Shown one piece after another: positions 46,921 to 55,771 of a stretch of DNA of 64,000 bases. Below the pieces are notes generated by a model. It was given only the letters and a program-made list of their open reading frames with translations, made no database searches and had not been told where the DNA came from. Made by a program: the position numbers and the translations under genes. Each line of letters begins with the position of its first letter. The stretch's first letter is position 1. Source of the stretch: an uncultured Roseicyclus sp. (GTDB lineage Bacteria > Pseudomonadota > Alphaproteobacteria > Rhodobacterales > Rhodobacteraceae); NCBI GenBank assembly GCA_947489665.1, contig CANLEH010000001.1, positions 1,770,501 through 1,834,500 on the forward strand, in the 5' to 3' direction.

Positions 46921-47784
46921 TTAACGCGGGCGGATGAAGCGTGGCGCGAGGACAGCCAATCCGATGCCACATAGGATCACGACACCAAAAAGCGCTTCCG
47001 CCCCGGAGATGCGTTCACCGAGAATGACGGCCGCAGTCGCGATGCCGATCACGGGGATACCGAGGGCAAATGGCGTGACCTGCGCGGCCGGGTGACGCGA
47101 CAGAAGGGCGCCCCAGATCGAATAGCCGATGATGGTGGAGGCGATGGTGACGTAAAGGACAGCGCCCCATCCGGCAGAGCTCAGCGAGGTCAGGGTGGCA
47201 AGAGGGTTGGGGCCCTCAACAACCGCGGACAGGCCAAGCATCGGCAGCGGTGGGATCAAACTGGCCCAAACGAACAGGGCCAGCATATTCACGCCGGGCA
47301 ATCGGCGCAGGATCAGGTTGCCGCACGCCCAGGACAGCGCCCCGCACAAGACCAGTGTCAGGCCCCAGGCCGTGATGTTCCCGCCACCGATCACGGCAAA
47401 GCCTGCAACACCGGCGCAGGCCAGCGCGATGCCTGTGGCTTGCAGTATTGTGATGCGCTCTCCGTACACAAGTGCCGCCAGCAGGATGGTTAGGGGCGCC
47501 TGGCTTTGCAGCAGGAGCGAGGCAAGCCCCGCAGTTGCGTCTGCGCGCATGGCCGAGAACAGGAAGGCGAATTGGCCCATGTTCAGAAGGGCGCCAACAC
47601 CGATGATGGCAAGCCATGAGGCGGGGCGTTTGAAGACAAGGATCAAGGGGATGAGGATCGCGAACCGCAGGCCCACGAAAAGAAGCGGTGGCAATTCCTC
47701 AAGCGCCAGCTTCATCGCCGTGAAGTTCGTGCCCCACACGAAGATCACGACCATCGCCAACAAGATGTCGCGCGCAGGCATCAT
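46921..47784 (-). CDS. EamA/DMT-family transporter
   Basis: A 287-residue inner-membrane protein with ten hydrophobic helices in two five-helix EamA halves. VVIFVWGTNFTAMKLAL near the start and RFAILIPLIL are typical for the first half; GERISGAEALFGVVILCG ends the second. DMT transporters often export amino acids or metabolites, but no substrate can be named. The ATG overlaps the stop of the GNAT gene by four bases, so the two are coupled. Confidence 0.9.
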   Translation of the reverse strand: MMPARDILLAMVVIFVWGTNFTAMKLALEELPPLLFVGLRFAILIPLILVFKRPASWLAIIGVGALLNMGQFAFLFSAMRADATAGLASLLLQSQAPLTILLAALVYGERITILQATGIALACAGVAGFAVIGGGNITAWGLTLVLCGALSWACGNLILRRLPGVNMLALFVWASLIPPLPMLGLSAVVEGPNPLATLTSLSSAGWGAVLYVTIASTIIGYSIWGALLSRHPAAQVTPFALGIPVIGIATAAVILGERISGAEALFGVVILCGIGLAVLAPRFIRPR

Positions 47785-48206
47785 GGGGTGTCGAGGCTTC
47801 CCGTAAACATCGCCAACCGTTCCCCGGTACGCTCCCATCCCAGGCTCGTGTAGAACCCTTCGGCCATGTCGGTTGGATCGGCGACCACCCAGATCTCGGT
47901 GCAGGCAAGCGTGCGGGCGTGTTCCGAAAGGCTGCGGACTAGGGCTGTGGCGATGCCGCGTCTGCGGAACGGCTCGGCCACGCCAAGCTCATTGATCCAC
48001 ATCTGGGGCGGTTTGTCGGGGTGGTGGTAGTGCATGCCAGAGATCGTCCCGACGATCTGCCTATCAACGACCGCGACAGCCATGTGCAGGCGCGGGTCCG
48101 CCAGATAGCTTTGCAACAGCTCGGGCTGCGGCGGGGCATCAAAGACGTCTTCGTGCAAATTGTCGAACAGGGGCGCGTCGTTCGGCCCGGTCAGGATGAT
48201 CTGCAT
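47781..48206 (-). CDS. GNAT-family N-acetyltransferase
   Basis: A 141-residue acetyltransferase with the GNAT core: ELGVAEPFRRRGIATALVRSL, where RRRGIA is the acetyl-CoA pyrophosphate loop (motif A), then WVVADPTDMAEGFYTSLGWERTG. It probably acetylates an amine such as an amino acid, antibiotic or protein N-terminus, which may be connected to the coupled EamA transporter. A hairpin terminator lies between the corrinoid-protein gene and this gene, so it may have its own promoter. Confidence 0.88.
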   Translation of the reverse strand: MQIILTGPNDAPLFDNLHEDVFDAPPQPELLQSYLADPRLHMAVAVVDRQIVGTISGMHYHHPDKPPQMWINELGVAEPFRRRGIATALVRSLSEHARTLACTEIWVVADPTDMAEGFYTSLGWERTGERLAMFTGSLDTP

Positions 48207-48220
48207 GTGCGCCCCAAATG

Positions 48221-48255
48221 AAAAAGCCCGCGCCGGGGATATCCCGCGCGGGCTT
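48221..48255 (-). terminator. Rho-independent terminator after corrinoid-protein gene
   Basis: AAGCCCGCGC at 48224-48233 pairs with GCGCGGGCTT at 48246-48255. Read on the minus strand the hairpin ends in TTTTT at 48225-48221. It lies 20 bases after the corrinoid-protein stop and would separate that gene from the GNAT/EamA genes. Confidence 0.85.
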
Positions 48256-48275
48256 CATGTTAGGCGTGGTCCGGC

Positions 48276-48983
48276 TCAGGCGCCAGCGGCCAGCTGGTTG
48301 TGCTTGCGGGCCACGAACTGCTTTGCGGTTTCCACGGCGACCGCCGCATCCCGGCAATAGGCGTCCGCGCCGATGGCTTTGCCGAATTCCTCGTTCAGGG
48401 GCGCGCCGCCGACAAGGACGATATAATCATCGCGGATGCCCTGTTCGACCATCGTGTCGATCACGACCTTCATGTAGGGCATCGTTGTGGTCAAAAGGGC
48501 AGACATTCCCAGGATGTCCGGGCCTTCGGTCTCCAGTGCTTCGAGATAGGCCTCAACCGCGTTGTTGATCCCAAGATCCACAACCTCGAAGCCTGCGCCT
48601 TCCATCATCATCGACACAAGGTTCTTGCCGATGTCATGGATGTCGCCCTTCACGGTGCCGATCACCATCTTGCCCACCCGCGGCGCGCCGGTTTCGACCA
48701 GCAGGGGCTTCAGGATGGCCATGCCGCCTTTCATGGCGTTGGCGGCCATAAGAACCTCAGGGACGAACAGGATGCCGTCGCGGAAGTCGTTTCCGACAAT
48801 GGTCATGCCACCCACAAGCGCTTCGGTGAGAACGCGGTAAGGCTCCCATCCACGTTCCAGCAGGATGTTCACGCCTTCTTCGATCTCCTCTTTGAGGCCA
48901 TCGTAGAGGTCATCGAACATCTGGGCGACGAGATCTTCGTCGTTGAGTTCGGACAGGACTATATCGTCTTCTTCGTCAGACAT
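48276..48983 (-). CDS. Corrinoid (B12-binding) methyl-carrier protein
   Basis: A 235-residue two-domain protein like MtbC/MtaC and the cobalamin module of MetH. A four-helix cap (about residues 15-95; PEVLMAANAMKGGM) is followed by a Rossmann-like B12 domain with GDIHDIGKNLV (DxHxxG: D114, H116, G119), in which H116 is the lower cobalt ligand, and the later GLNxxx-like segment LVGGAPLNEEF. It carries methyl groups between methyltransferases. GGAGAAG precedes ATG 48983. A BHMT-type enzyme lies 1.5 kb away; no folate:corrinoid methyltransferase is in the window. Confidence 0.93.
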   Translation of the reverse strand: MSDEEDDIVLSELNDEDLVAQMFDDLYDGLKEEIEEGVNILLERGWEPYRVLTEALVGGMTIVGNDFRDGILFVPEVLMAANAMKGGMAILKPLLVETGAPRVGKMVIGTVKGDIHDIGKNLVSMMMEGAGFEVVDLGINNAVEAYLEALETEGPDILGMSALLTTTMPYMKVVIDTMVEQGIRDDYIVLVGGAPLNEEFGKAIGADAYCRDAAVAVETAKQFVARKHNQLAAGA

Positions 48984-49111
48984 GGGGCTTCTCCATGACG
49001 GGTCCATCATGCACGTGGACTGTGGGCTTTTGAGAATTGGTAATCTTTTCCGGACGCTGGACATGGCGAATTGCGACATGGGGCGTCTGCGCCGCGACCT
49101 GCCTTGCGAAT

Positions 49112-49126
49112 GTTCTTTTTTTGTTC
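49112..49126 (+). promoter_or_regulatory. LexA (SOS) box of alphaproteobacterial type
   Basis: GTTCTTTTTTTGTTC matches the alphaproteobacterial LexA operator GTTC-N7-GTTC exactly, including the T-rich spacer. It lies 11 bases before the start of the radical SAM gene, where bound LexA would block transcription or initiation, and 129 bases from the divergent corrinoid gene. Chance matches to eight fixed bases are expected at about one or two per window of this size, but not at this position. Confidence 0.75.
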
Positions 49127-49137
49127 CATGTTTGGGC

Positions 49138-50211
49138 ATGACGTTCCCAAACGCATCCAGGCCTGTCGGTCGCGCGTCGCTCAGCAATGATGTCGGCAGG
49201 TTTGAACGGCACGCGCGGGAGGCGGTGGATGACGGGTGGGATATTGTAGAAGAAGTTAGCCCGCTGCGGACGGAGGTGACGGAGGAGGTGCCGCGCTCGG
49301 TGATCACCAAAAACACCTCGCCTGACATTTCCTTTGATCGCTCGATCAATCCCTATCGCGGGTGCGAACATGGCTGCATTTACTGCTTTGCGCGCCCCAC
49401 GCACGCCTATCTGGGCCTGTCGCCGGGGCTGGATTTTGAAACGCAACTGATCGCGCGCCCCGATGCGCCGCGCGTGTTGGAGGCGGAGTTGCGGCGCAAA
49501 AGCTACCGGTGCGACGTGATCGCTATTGGCACCAACACGGATGCCTACCAACCGATCGAGAAAGAGCGGCGCGTGATGCGCGGCATTCTTGAAGTCTTGC
49601 ACAGGTTTCGCCACCCGGTCGGGATCGCGACGAAAGGCACTCTGGTTGAACGGGACACCGATATTCTGGCTGAGATGGCGCAGGCGGGGCTGGCGCGTGT
49701 GGGCATGTCTGTCACGACCTTGCAAACTGATCTGGCCCGAAAGATGGAGCCACGCGTGCCGTCGCCCGCGCGCCGTCTGCAGGCGATTGAGCGGCTGAGC
49801 AAAGCGGGCATTCCGGTGCGCGTGATGGTCTCGCCAATCGTTCCGGGCCTGACAGATCATGAGATCGAGGACATCGTGTCTGCCGCGCGCGATGCGGGTG
49901 CTGTTGCGGCCAGCATGATTCCGCTTCGGTTGCCACTTGAGGTCTCGCAGCTTTGGCAAGATTGGCTGGCGGAGCACTATCCTGAGCGGGTTGGCCGGGT
50001 CATGTCCAAACTGCGCGATATGCATGGCGGGAAAGACTACGATGCAGAATTCGGAAAGCGGATGCGGGGAGAAGGGATTTGGGCCGATCTTCTGCAACAG
50101 CGCTTCGCGCGCGCCATCCGGTCGGCGCGCATGGCAGAAAAGCTGCCGCCGCTGCGCACGGACTTGTTCGAGGTTCCGCTGGCCCACGGGGATCAGCTCG
50201 CGTTGTTCTGA
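49138..50211 (+). CDS. PA0069-family radical SAM protein
   Basis: A 357-residue radical SAM protein related to spore-photoproduct lyase-like and PA0069/Rv2578c proteins. The [4Fe-4S] cluster ligands are C76, C80 and C83 in PYRGCEHGCIYCFAR. Family hallmarks REAVDDGWDI near residue 28 and LSPGLDFETQL follow. The N-terminus GRASLSNDVGRFE corresponds to the family's GRGAxxNxxxRFE. ATG 49138 is used because longer frames would run through the LexA box. An SOS box directly upstream suggests induction by DNA damage and a repair or nucleic-acid role. The substrate is unknown. Confidence 0.9.
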   Translation: MTFPNASRPVGRASLSNDVGRFERHAREAVDDGWDIVEEVSPLRTEVTEEVPRSVITKNTSPDISFDRSINPYRGCEHGCIYCFARPTHAYLGLSPGLDFETQLIARPDAPRVLEAELRRKSYRCDVIAIGTNTDAYQPIEKERRVMRGILEVLHRFRHPVGIATKGTLVERDTDILAEMAQAGLARVGMSVTTLQTDLARKMEPRVPSPARRLQAIERLSKAGIPVRVMVSPIVPGLTDHEIEDIVSAARDAGAVAASMIPLRLPLEVSQLWQDWLAEHYPERVGRVMSKLRDMHGGKDYDAEFGKRMRGEGIWADLLQQRFARAIRSARMAEKLPPLRTDLFEVPLAHGDQLALF

Positions 50212-50218
50212 AGTCGCG

Positions 50219-50455
50219 CTAGCCATTCTTGCCTGGCGACTTGGACGCAAAAGCGATCAAAAAGAAAAGCGCTGTAATCCCGCCCGGGATCAAAACCATC
50301 ATCGTCAGATCTTCTGAATTGAGATCCCATGGGGCCGGCGTCGTGCAATTGCCCGAAACGCTCCCGAACGCGCAGGCCATGCTGGCGATGAACTGATACC
50401 AGAGAAACCAGGCGACAGCGGATATGCAGCCAAGGATGATAAAGACGGTGCGCAT
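50219..50455 (-). CDS. Small membrane protein, 78 residues
   Basis: A 78-residue protein with two hydrophobic helices (about residues 4-26 and 50-70). Between them a periplasmic loop holds two Cys in ACAFGSVSGNCTTP. It follows the BHMT-type gene after 17 bases on the same strand and is probably co-transcribed. No family is recognised. It converges on the radical SAM gene. Confidence 0.7.
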   Translation of the reverse strand: MRTVFIILGCISAVAWFLWYQFIASMACAFGSVSGNCTTPAPWDLNSEDLTMMVLIPGGITALFFLIAFASKSPGKNG

Positions 50456-50472
50456 TGGAAGGCGAGCTTAGG

Positions 50473-51492
50473 TCAAGCGCGGGCGCGGCGTCGACCCCGA
50501 CGCTCTCGCACAGGGCCGCCGCCAGCCTCGGTGCCATCCACATCAGACGAAAAGCCACCAAGTGCCGCCGTAATGGCCTCAAGGCTCGGGCGATCACCGC
50601 GCGGTGTTGCTTCAAGGGCGCGGCGCATCTTGGACAGATGCTCAGGCGTGGTGCCGCAGCAACCGCCGATGATGGTCGCGCCGGCGTCGCGGGCGAGGCA
50701 AGCATATTGCGCCATCAATTCGGGCGTGCCGTCATAGTGAATATGGCCATCGACGTATTTCGGGATGCCGGCATTGCCTTTGGCAATGATCGGGCGGTCC
50801 GTTCCGCTGGCGGCAAAGCCAAGAACGGTGCGCAGAAGGTCGGACGCCCCGACACCGCAATTGGCCCCGAACGCGACGGGCTTGTGCTGGAGCCGTTCGA
50901 CCATCGTGGCCATCGCAGCCGAGGTCAGGCCCATCATGGTGCGGCCGGCTGTGTCAAAGCTCATCGTGCCGCAGAATGGCATATCCGCCAGTTTCGCGGC
51001 CTCGGCCGCAGCCTTGTATTCCTCGGGCGCGCTGATCGTTTCGACCCACAGAACATCTGCGCCGCCCGCTTTCAGCCCCTCGGCCTGTTCATGAAACATC
51101 TCGACGGCCAATTCATGGGTCAGCGCGCCCATAGGGGCCATGATCTCGCCGGTTGGGCCGACGGATCCCGCAACGATCACGGGCCGGCGCGCGGCATCTG
51201 CAACCTCGCGCCCAATCTCGGCCCCCGCCTTGTTCAGTTCAAAGACGCGATTTTGTGCGTCGTGAAGTTTCAAGCGGGCCGCGGTACCGCCAAAGGTGTT
51301 CGTCAAAAAGAGGTCTGAACCGGCATTGACCGCGCCCTTATGGAGCCTGGCGATGCGATCCGGATGGTCGACATTCCACAGTTCGGGCGCATCGCCCGAC
51401 TGCAGGCCCATGTTGAACAAGGTCGTTCCGGTCGCGCCATCGGCAAGCAGCCAATCGCGGGTTTGCAGCAGGCGGGAAAGAGGGTCGGACAT
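50473..51492 (-). CDS. BHMT-type homocysteine S-methyltransferase
   Basis: A 339-residue TIM-barrel zinc methyltransferase. Zinc ligands are C212 in GANCGVG and C278-C279 in GGCCGTTP; DGATGTTLFNMG near residue 18 is the homocysteine-binding start. Such proteins are annotated as betaine-homocysteine methyltransferase, yet the same domain is the homocysteine module of MetH. With a free corrinoid protein nearby, it may take the methyl group from methylcobalamin as part of a split methionine synthase. The last 25 residues are Arg/Gly-rich (RERRGRRRARA), beyond the fold. Betaine or dimethylsulfonio compounds remain alternative donors. Confidence 0.87.
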   Translation of the reverse strand: MSDPLSRLLQTRDWLLADGATGTTLFNMGLQSGDAPELWNVDHPDRIARLHKGAVNAGSDLFLTNTFGGTAARLKLHDAQNRVFELNKAGAEIGREVADAARRPVIVAGSVGPTGEIMAPMGALTHELAVEMFHEQAEGLKAGGADVLWVETISAPEEYKAAAEAAKLADMPFCGTMSFDTAGRTMMGLTSAAMATMVERLQHKPVAFGANCGVGASDLLRTVLGFAASGTDRPIIAKGNAGIPKYVDGHIHYDGTPELMAQYACLARDAGATIIGGCCGTTPEHLSKMRRALEATPRGDRPSLEAITAALGGFSSDVDGTEAGGGPVRERRGRRRARA

Positions 51493-51589
51493 GGAAAGGC
51501 CTTGTTGAGCGCGCGTGTAGGGGTCGTGTGCCCGCAGGTAGCATTATGAACAAGGCAGAAAATCTGCATGATTTTCATGAGGTAGATTC

Positions 51590-51620
51590 AATAAAGGCGG
51601 GCGCCGTATGGGCCCGCCTT
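51590..51620 (-). terminator. Terminator-like hairpin after the DUF1476 gene
   Basis: AAGGCGGGC at 51594-51602 pairs with GCCCGCCTT at 51612-51620 around a nine-base loop. On the minus strand the stem is followed by TTTATT. It lies 31 bases after the DUF1476 stop and would separate that gene from the BHMT-type gene. Confidence 0.7.
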
Positions 51621-51651
51621 GAAAGGAGGTCCTATCTGGCGTGAGCGGCGC

Positions 51652-51966
51652 TTACGCCTCGTCCATCAACTGGGCTTTTGCAACGGACAGCAATGTTTCA
51701 TATTTTGCGCGCACGTCAGTCTCTGCCAACTTGCCGTCCAGGTCGCCAAGCACCTTGCGCATAACATCTTCGTGGCCCGCTTCCTCGAAATCGGCCTTGA
51801 CCACCTCGGCAGCATAGGCGGTGGCGTCATCGCCGGATTTGCCGAGCGCTTCGGCAACCCAAAGGCCCATCAACTTGTTGCGGCGGGCTTCGGCCTTGAA
51901 TTGCATCTCGGCGTCGTGGGCGAATTTGTTCTCGAAGGCATTTTCGCGTTCATCGAAGGTGGACAT
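51652..51966 (-). CDS. DUF1476 protein, F1-ATPase zeta-type inhibitor
   Basis: A 104-residue, highly charged helical protein of the DUF1476 family. MSTFDERENAFENKFAHD is the family's conserved N-terminus; in Paracoccus denitrificans this protein is the zeta subunit that inhibits ATP hydrolysis by F1Fo-ATP synthase through its N-terminal segment. The rest forms a four-helix bundle. The gene is divergent from purC, a common arrangement in Rhodobacterales. Confidence 0.92.
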   Translation of the reverse strand: MSTFDERENAFENKFAHDAEMQFKAEARRNKLMGLWVAEALGKSGDDATAYAAEVVKADFEEAGHEDVMRKVLGDLDGKLAETDVRAKYETLLSVAKAQLMDEA

Positions 51967-52137
51967 GAAAGTCGCTCCATTCAGGATTGTGTCGTTTGCT
52001 CAGAGCATATCCCCCCGCGCCAGAGGGCCGCAAGCCGAACCCTGCGCGTGTGCTTGCGACACAAAGCGCGATGACCTATAGCCAGCGCATAATTGCGTGG
52101 GCGCACAGGGCCCGCGCCACCTGATGGGACAGCATCC

Positions 52138-52899
52138 ATGGCACGCCGCAAAAAGGTCTACGAAGGTAAGGCCAAGGTCCTCTACGAAGGCCCTGAACCC
52201 GGAACTCTGGTGCAGTATTTCAAGGACGATGCCACGGCGTTCAACGCCGAAAAGCGCGACGTGATTGATGGCAAAGGCGTGTTGAACAACCGCCTGAGCG
52301 AGTTTTTCATGAACGGGCTGACTGCAATTGGCGTGCCGAACCACTTTATCAAGCGCATCAACATGCGCGAGCAGTTGATCCGCGCCGTTGAGATCATTCC
52401 ACTGGAAGTGGTCGTGCGCAATATCGCGGCAGGCTCTATCTGTCCGCGTCTGGGGCTTGAAGAAGGCACGCCCATGCCGCGGCCCATCGTCGAATTCTAC
52501 TTCAAGAATGACGATCTGGGCGATCCGATTGTCAGCGAAGAGCATATCATCGCCTTTCAATGGGCAAGCCAGCAGGACATGGACGACATGGTCAGTCTGG
52601 CTTTGCGCGTGAATGACTTCATGAGCGGGCTGATGTTGGGGGTCGGCATCAAACTGGTCGACTTCAAGATCGAGATCGGCCGCGTCTGGGACGGTGATTT
52701 CATGCGTCTGATTGTGGCTGATGAGATCAGCCCGGACAGCTGCCGCCTGTGGGATATCGAGACGGGCCGCAAGCTCGACAAGGATGTGTTCCGCCGTGAT
52801 CTGGGTGATCTGGCGGATGCCTACACGGAAGTTGCACGGCGTTTGGGTGTCATGCCGCAAGGCCCGTCAGGCGTGTCAAAACCGACGCTCATCAATTGA
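52138..52899 (+). CDS. purC: SAICAR synthetase
   Basis: A 253-residue enzyme that joins CAIR and aspartate with ATP to form SAICAR in purine synthesis. [14 protein letters not shown] at the N-terminus is the ATP loop, [17 protein letters not shown] the substrate loop, and [10 protein letters not shown] is followed by [12 protein letters not shown] near residue 200, typical of PurC. ATG 52138 gives the normal start. purS and purQ follow in the same direction. Confidence 0.97.
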   Translation: MARRKKVYEGKAKVLYEGPEPGTLVQYFKDDATAFNAEKRDVIDGKGVLNNRLSEFFMNGLTAIGVPNHFIKRINMREQLIRAVEIIPLEVVVRNIAAGSICPRLGLEEGTPMPRPIVEFYFKNDDLGDPIVSEEHIIAFQWASQQDMDDMVSLALRVNDFMSGLMLGVGIKLVDFKIEIGRVWDGDFMRLIVADEISPDSCRLWDIETGRKLDKDVFRRDLGDLADAYTEVARRLGVMPQGPSGVSKPTLIN

Positions 52900-52960
52900 G
52901 ATTCGCGCCCGGCTTTGGGTGTGGGATTTGCATATTTTGGGAACAAAGAGGGCAGGGGCG

Positions 52961-53194
52961 ATGAAAGCAACCGTCACCGTGATGCTGAAACAGGGCGTTC
53001 TGGATCCACAGGGCGAAGCGGTGAAATCCGCACTCGGCTCAATGGGGTTCGAGGGCGTTGGCGGCGTTCGGCAGGGCAAGCTGATCGAGTTGGATCTGGC
53101 CGATGGCACGACCGAAGCGCAAGTGACGGAGATGTGCGAAAAGCTTCTCGCGAACACGGTTATTGAAAGCTACCGGGTGGAGATGGGCGCGTGA
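52961..53194 (+). CDS. purS: FGAM synthase subunit PurS
   Basis: A 77-residue subunit of formylglycinamidine ribonucleotide synthase (PurLQS). VTVMLKQGVLDPQGEAV and the GFEGVGGVRQGKLIEL segment are characteristic. It forms the ammonia-channel-stabilising dimer between PurQ and the small PurL. The ATG follows GGCAGGGGCG, and the stop overlaps the purQ GTG by four bases. Confidence 0.96.
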   Translation: MKATVTVMLKQGVLDPQGEAVKSALGSMGFEGVGGVRQGKLIELDLADGTTEAQVTEMCEKLLANTVIESYRVEMGA

Positions 53195-53859
53195 AGGCCG
53201 CCGTCCTTCAATTCCCGGGTTCCAACTGTGACCGCGACATGGTCGAAGGGTTCCGGCTGGCCGGTTTCGCGGCGGAGACGGTTTGGCACAAGGAAACCAC
53301 ACTGCCGGACGGCATCGACGTGGTGGGCGTTCCGGGCGGCTTTTCCTATGGCGACTATCTGCGCTGCGGCGCCATTGCCGCGCAATCGCCGATCATGCGT
53401 GCGGTGGCGGACTTTGCAGCAAAGGGCGGCCACGTCCTGGGCGTTTGCAACGGTTTCCAGGTTCTGTGCGAAACGCGTCTGTTGCCGGGTGTCTTGATGC
53501 GCAATGCCGGGTTGAAATTCGTTTGCCGGGCAGAACCGCTCACGGTCGCCACGACAGACAGCCCGTTCACCTCCGAATATGGACCGGGCCAAAGCGTTAC
53601 GGTGCCGATCGCCCATCACGATGGGAACTACCAGATCGATGATGAGGGGCTTGCGGCGCTCCGCGCCGAAGATCGCATTGCGTTTACCTATCAGGACAAC
53701 CCCAATGGCTCGCGCGCGAATATTGCCGGTGTCCTCAGCGCCAATCGCCGCGTCCTTGGCATGATGCCGCATCCCGAGCGCGCGGTTGAAGATACGCAAG
53801 GCGGCACCGATGGCGCGCCGCTTTTTGCAGCATTGGCCGGCGCGTTGGTGGCGGCCTGA
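53191..53859 (+). CDS. purQ: FGAM synthase glutaminase subunit PurQ
   Basis: A 222-residue class I glutamine amidotransferase that supplies ammonia for FGAM synthesis. The nucleophile Cys lies in GVCNGFQVL near residue 89, and the His-x-Glu pair in MPHPERAVE near 193-200. VLQFPGSNCDRD is the family start. GTG is used, overlapping purS by four bases. purL is not in the window, and a sensor kinase follows instead. Confidence 0.96.
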   Translation: MKAAVLQFPGSNCDRDMVEGFRLAGFAAETVWHKETTLPDGIDVVGVPGGFSYGDYLRCGAIAAQSPIMRAVADFAAKGGHVLGVCNGFQVLCETRLLPGVLMRNAGLKFVCRAEPLTVATTDSPFTSEYGPGQSVTVPIAHHDGNYQIDDEGLAALRAEDRIAFTYQDNPNGSRANIAGVLSANRRVLGMMPHPERAVEDTQGGTDGAPLFAALAGALVAA

Positions 53860-53905
53860 GTCCATCGGCCTTGAGCGACGGCGCAGTGCAGCCTACGCTT
53901 TGCCC

Positions 53906-55678
53906 ATGAGTGTGACGGAGCGTACCCCCGGGCCTCGGGGCCTTTCTCGCTGGCGGCCGTGGTATTTGCGCGGATTGCTGGTGGTTTTTCTGGTCGCGGC
54001 CGTCAGTGTCATCTGGATTTCAAATATCTGGCTGACGGAACGGTTCACGGAAACCACGCGCAACCGGGCCGAGCTTCGCCTGGCGATTTACTCCGGATCC
54101 GTCCTGTCGGAGATCCAACGCCACCAAGTTGTGCCCTTGCTGCTGAGCCGCGACCCGTCGTTGATCCGTTCGCTGGAAGCGAATGACTACACGAACACGT
54201 CGCAGTATCTGATCTCGTATGTCGAAGACATTGGCGCCGCCTCAATCCTGTTGCTGGACCGTGAAGGGCGGGTTGTGGCGGCCACGGACCGTGCCCGCAT
54301 CGCTGAGCGACGCGATGCAGATCCTTTTTTCGTTGAGGCGACACGCAGTTCCGACACTGTTTTCACCTCAAACGAACCTGAAACAGGGCGGTTTGATTTC
54401 ACCTTCTCACGCGTGATCGAGAACGGGGATGGCTTGCTTGGGGTCATTCTTGTGGAGATCGACCTTGCGCGCCTCGTTGATCGGTGGCGCGGAACGTCCG
54501 AGGCCGTCTTTCTGACCAACAGCACCGGCGAGATCATCTTGTCGACCGAGGCGCGCTGGCGCGGACGGACGGAGACCGAGGCTATGTCTCTGCGTACGCC
54601 ACCCAACGCAATTCAACGCGCGCTTGAGGCGACGGGGGATTGGGCCTTTGGCGATCCGGGGCCCAACTTCTTTGGCTCTGCCACGATCCGCCTCGAAAGC
54701 CGCATCCCATTCCGTGGTTGGCGGATTGTCAGCTACACCGCCTATACCAGCGTTCGAGAGCGGGTGAATGGGGTCCTGGCGCTGGAAATCATGGGATTCG
54801 CCCTGCTGCTGGCGGGCGGTTTCTATGTTCTGAGCCGCCGTGCCCGGATGCAAAGCGCTGTTCTGGCACGGGAATCGGCGGAACTGCGCCGCCTCAATGC
54901 AAGGCTACAGCGGGAAATTGCCGAGCGTCAGAGGGTCGAACGGACCCTGGAGGAGGCCGAACAGAGCCTTCAGCAGAGCCAGAAGCTGGCCGCGCTGGGT
55001 GAGATGTCAGCCGCCGTCAGCCACGAGCTGAATCAACCGCTTGCCGCAATGAAGACTTACCTTGCCGGGGCACGGCTGTTGCTTCAGCGCAAACGGACGG
55101 AAGAGGCGGCCTCCAGCTTCCAGCGGATCGACGACCTGATCGAGCGTATGGGCGCGATCACCAGACAGCTGAAAAGCTATGCCAGAAAGGGTGGAGACGC
55201 GCTTGAACCAGTCGATATGCGCGATGCGCTGAAGGGCGCGCTGACCATGATGGAGCCGCAACTCAGGACCGATACAATCGAGATCACGCAGAGCCTGCCG
55301 CGCAAGCCCGCGATGGTGATGGCCGACCGGTTGCGGTTGGAGCAGGTGATCATCAACCTCTTGCGCAATGCGTTGGACGCGATGAAGGGGTCGGAGCGAC
55401 GGGAATTGGACCTGATGATCGTGGAAGGAGATGAGGTCATGTTGTCTGTCCGCGACAGCGGAGACGGTATTGACGATCTGGAGGCTTTGTTCGAGCCATT
55501 CTACACGACGAAGCAACCCGGAGAGGGGGTCGGCCTTGGATTGGCGATCTCATCGGGGATTGTGAAAGACCTTGGCGGACGGTTGAGCGCGCGGAATTCC
55601 GAGCGCGCCGGCGCAGTCTTTGAAGTGCGCCTCCCGGCATTGACCGAGGGGCAGGGCGGCCAGACGGCGGCTGAGTGA
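53906..55678 (+). CDS. dctB: DctB-type sensor histidine kinase
   Basis: A 590-residue membrane kinase. One helix (about residues 22-42) leads to a periplasmic double-PAS sensor (about 45-285), a second helix (about 288-310), a coiled coil (ESAELRRLNARLQREIAERQ), then the kinase core. His373 in AAVSHELNQPLAAM is the phospho-acceptor; the ATP site has NLLRNALDAM, DSGDGI and GVGLGLAIS. DctB proteins sense C4-dicarboxylates and phosphorylate DctD, which is encoded 93 bases downstream. The dicarboxylate transporter genes are not adjacent. Confidence 0.9.
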   Translation: MSVTERTPGPRGLSRWRPWYLRGLLVVFLVAAVSVIWISNIWLTERFTETTRNRAELRLAIYSGSVLSEIQRHQVVPLLLSRDPSLIRSLEANDYTNTSQYLISYVEDIGAASILLLDREGRVVAATDRARIAERRDADPFFVEATRSSDTVFTSNEPETGRFDFTFSRVIENGDGLLGVILVEIDLARLVDRWRGTSEAVFLTNSTGEIILSTEARWRGRTETEAMSLRTPPNAIQRALEATGDWAFGDPGPNFFGSATIRLESRIPFRGWRIVSYTAYTSVRERVNGVLALEIMGFALLLAGGFYVLSRRARMQSAVLARESAELRRLNARLQREIAERQRVERTLEEAEQSLQQSQKLAALGEMSAAVSHELNQPLAAMKTYLAGARLLLQRKRTEEAASSFQRIDDLIERMGAITRQLKSYARKGGDALEPVDMRDALKGALTMMEPQLRTDTIEITQSLPRKPAMVMADRLRLEQVIINLLRNALDAMKGSERRELDLMIVEGDEVMLSVRDSGDGIDDLEALFEPFYTTKQPGEGVGLGLAISSGIVKDLGGRLSARNSERAGAVFEVRLPALTEGQGGQTAAE

Positions 55679-55771
55679 GTTGAAGATGCCCGCGCCCCTT
55701 CACGCTTGGGACGCGGATTACCATTTCCCGCATACGCGTAGCGAGCGGGACACCAACAAAGGATCTGCGGC

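Noticed and set aside
48943-49137. A longer radical SAM protein starting upstream of 49138
   Set aside because: The extension would translate through the LexA box and the divergent promoter, and family alignment begins near the GRAS...RFE segment just after 49138.
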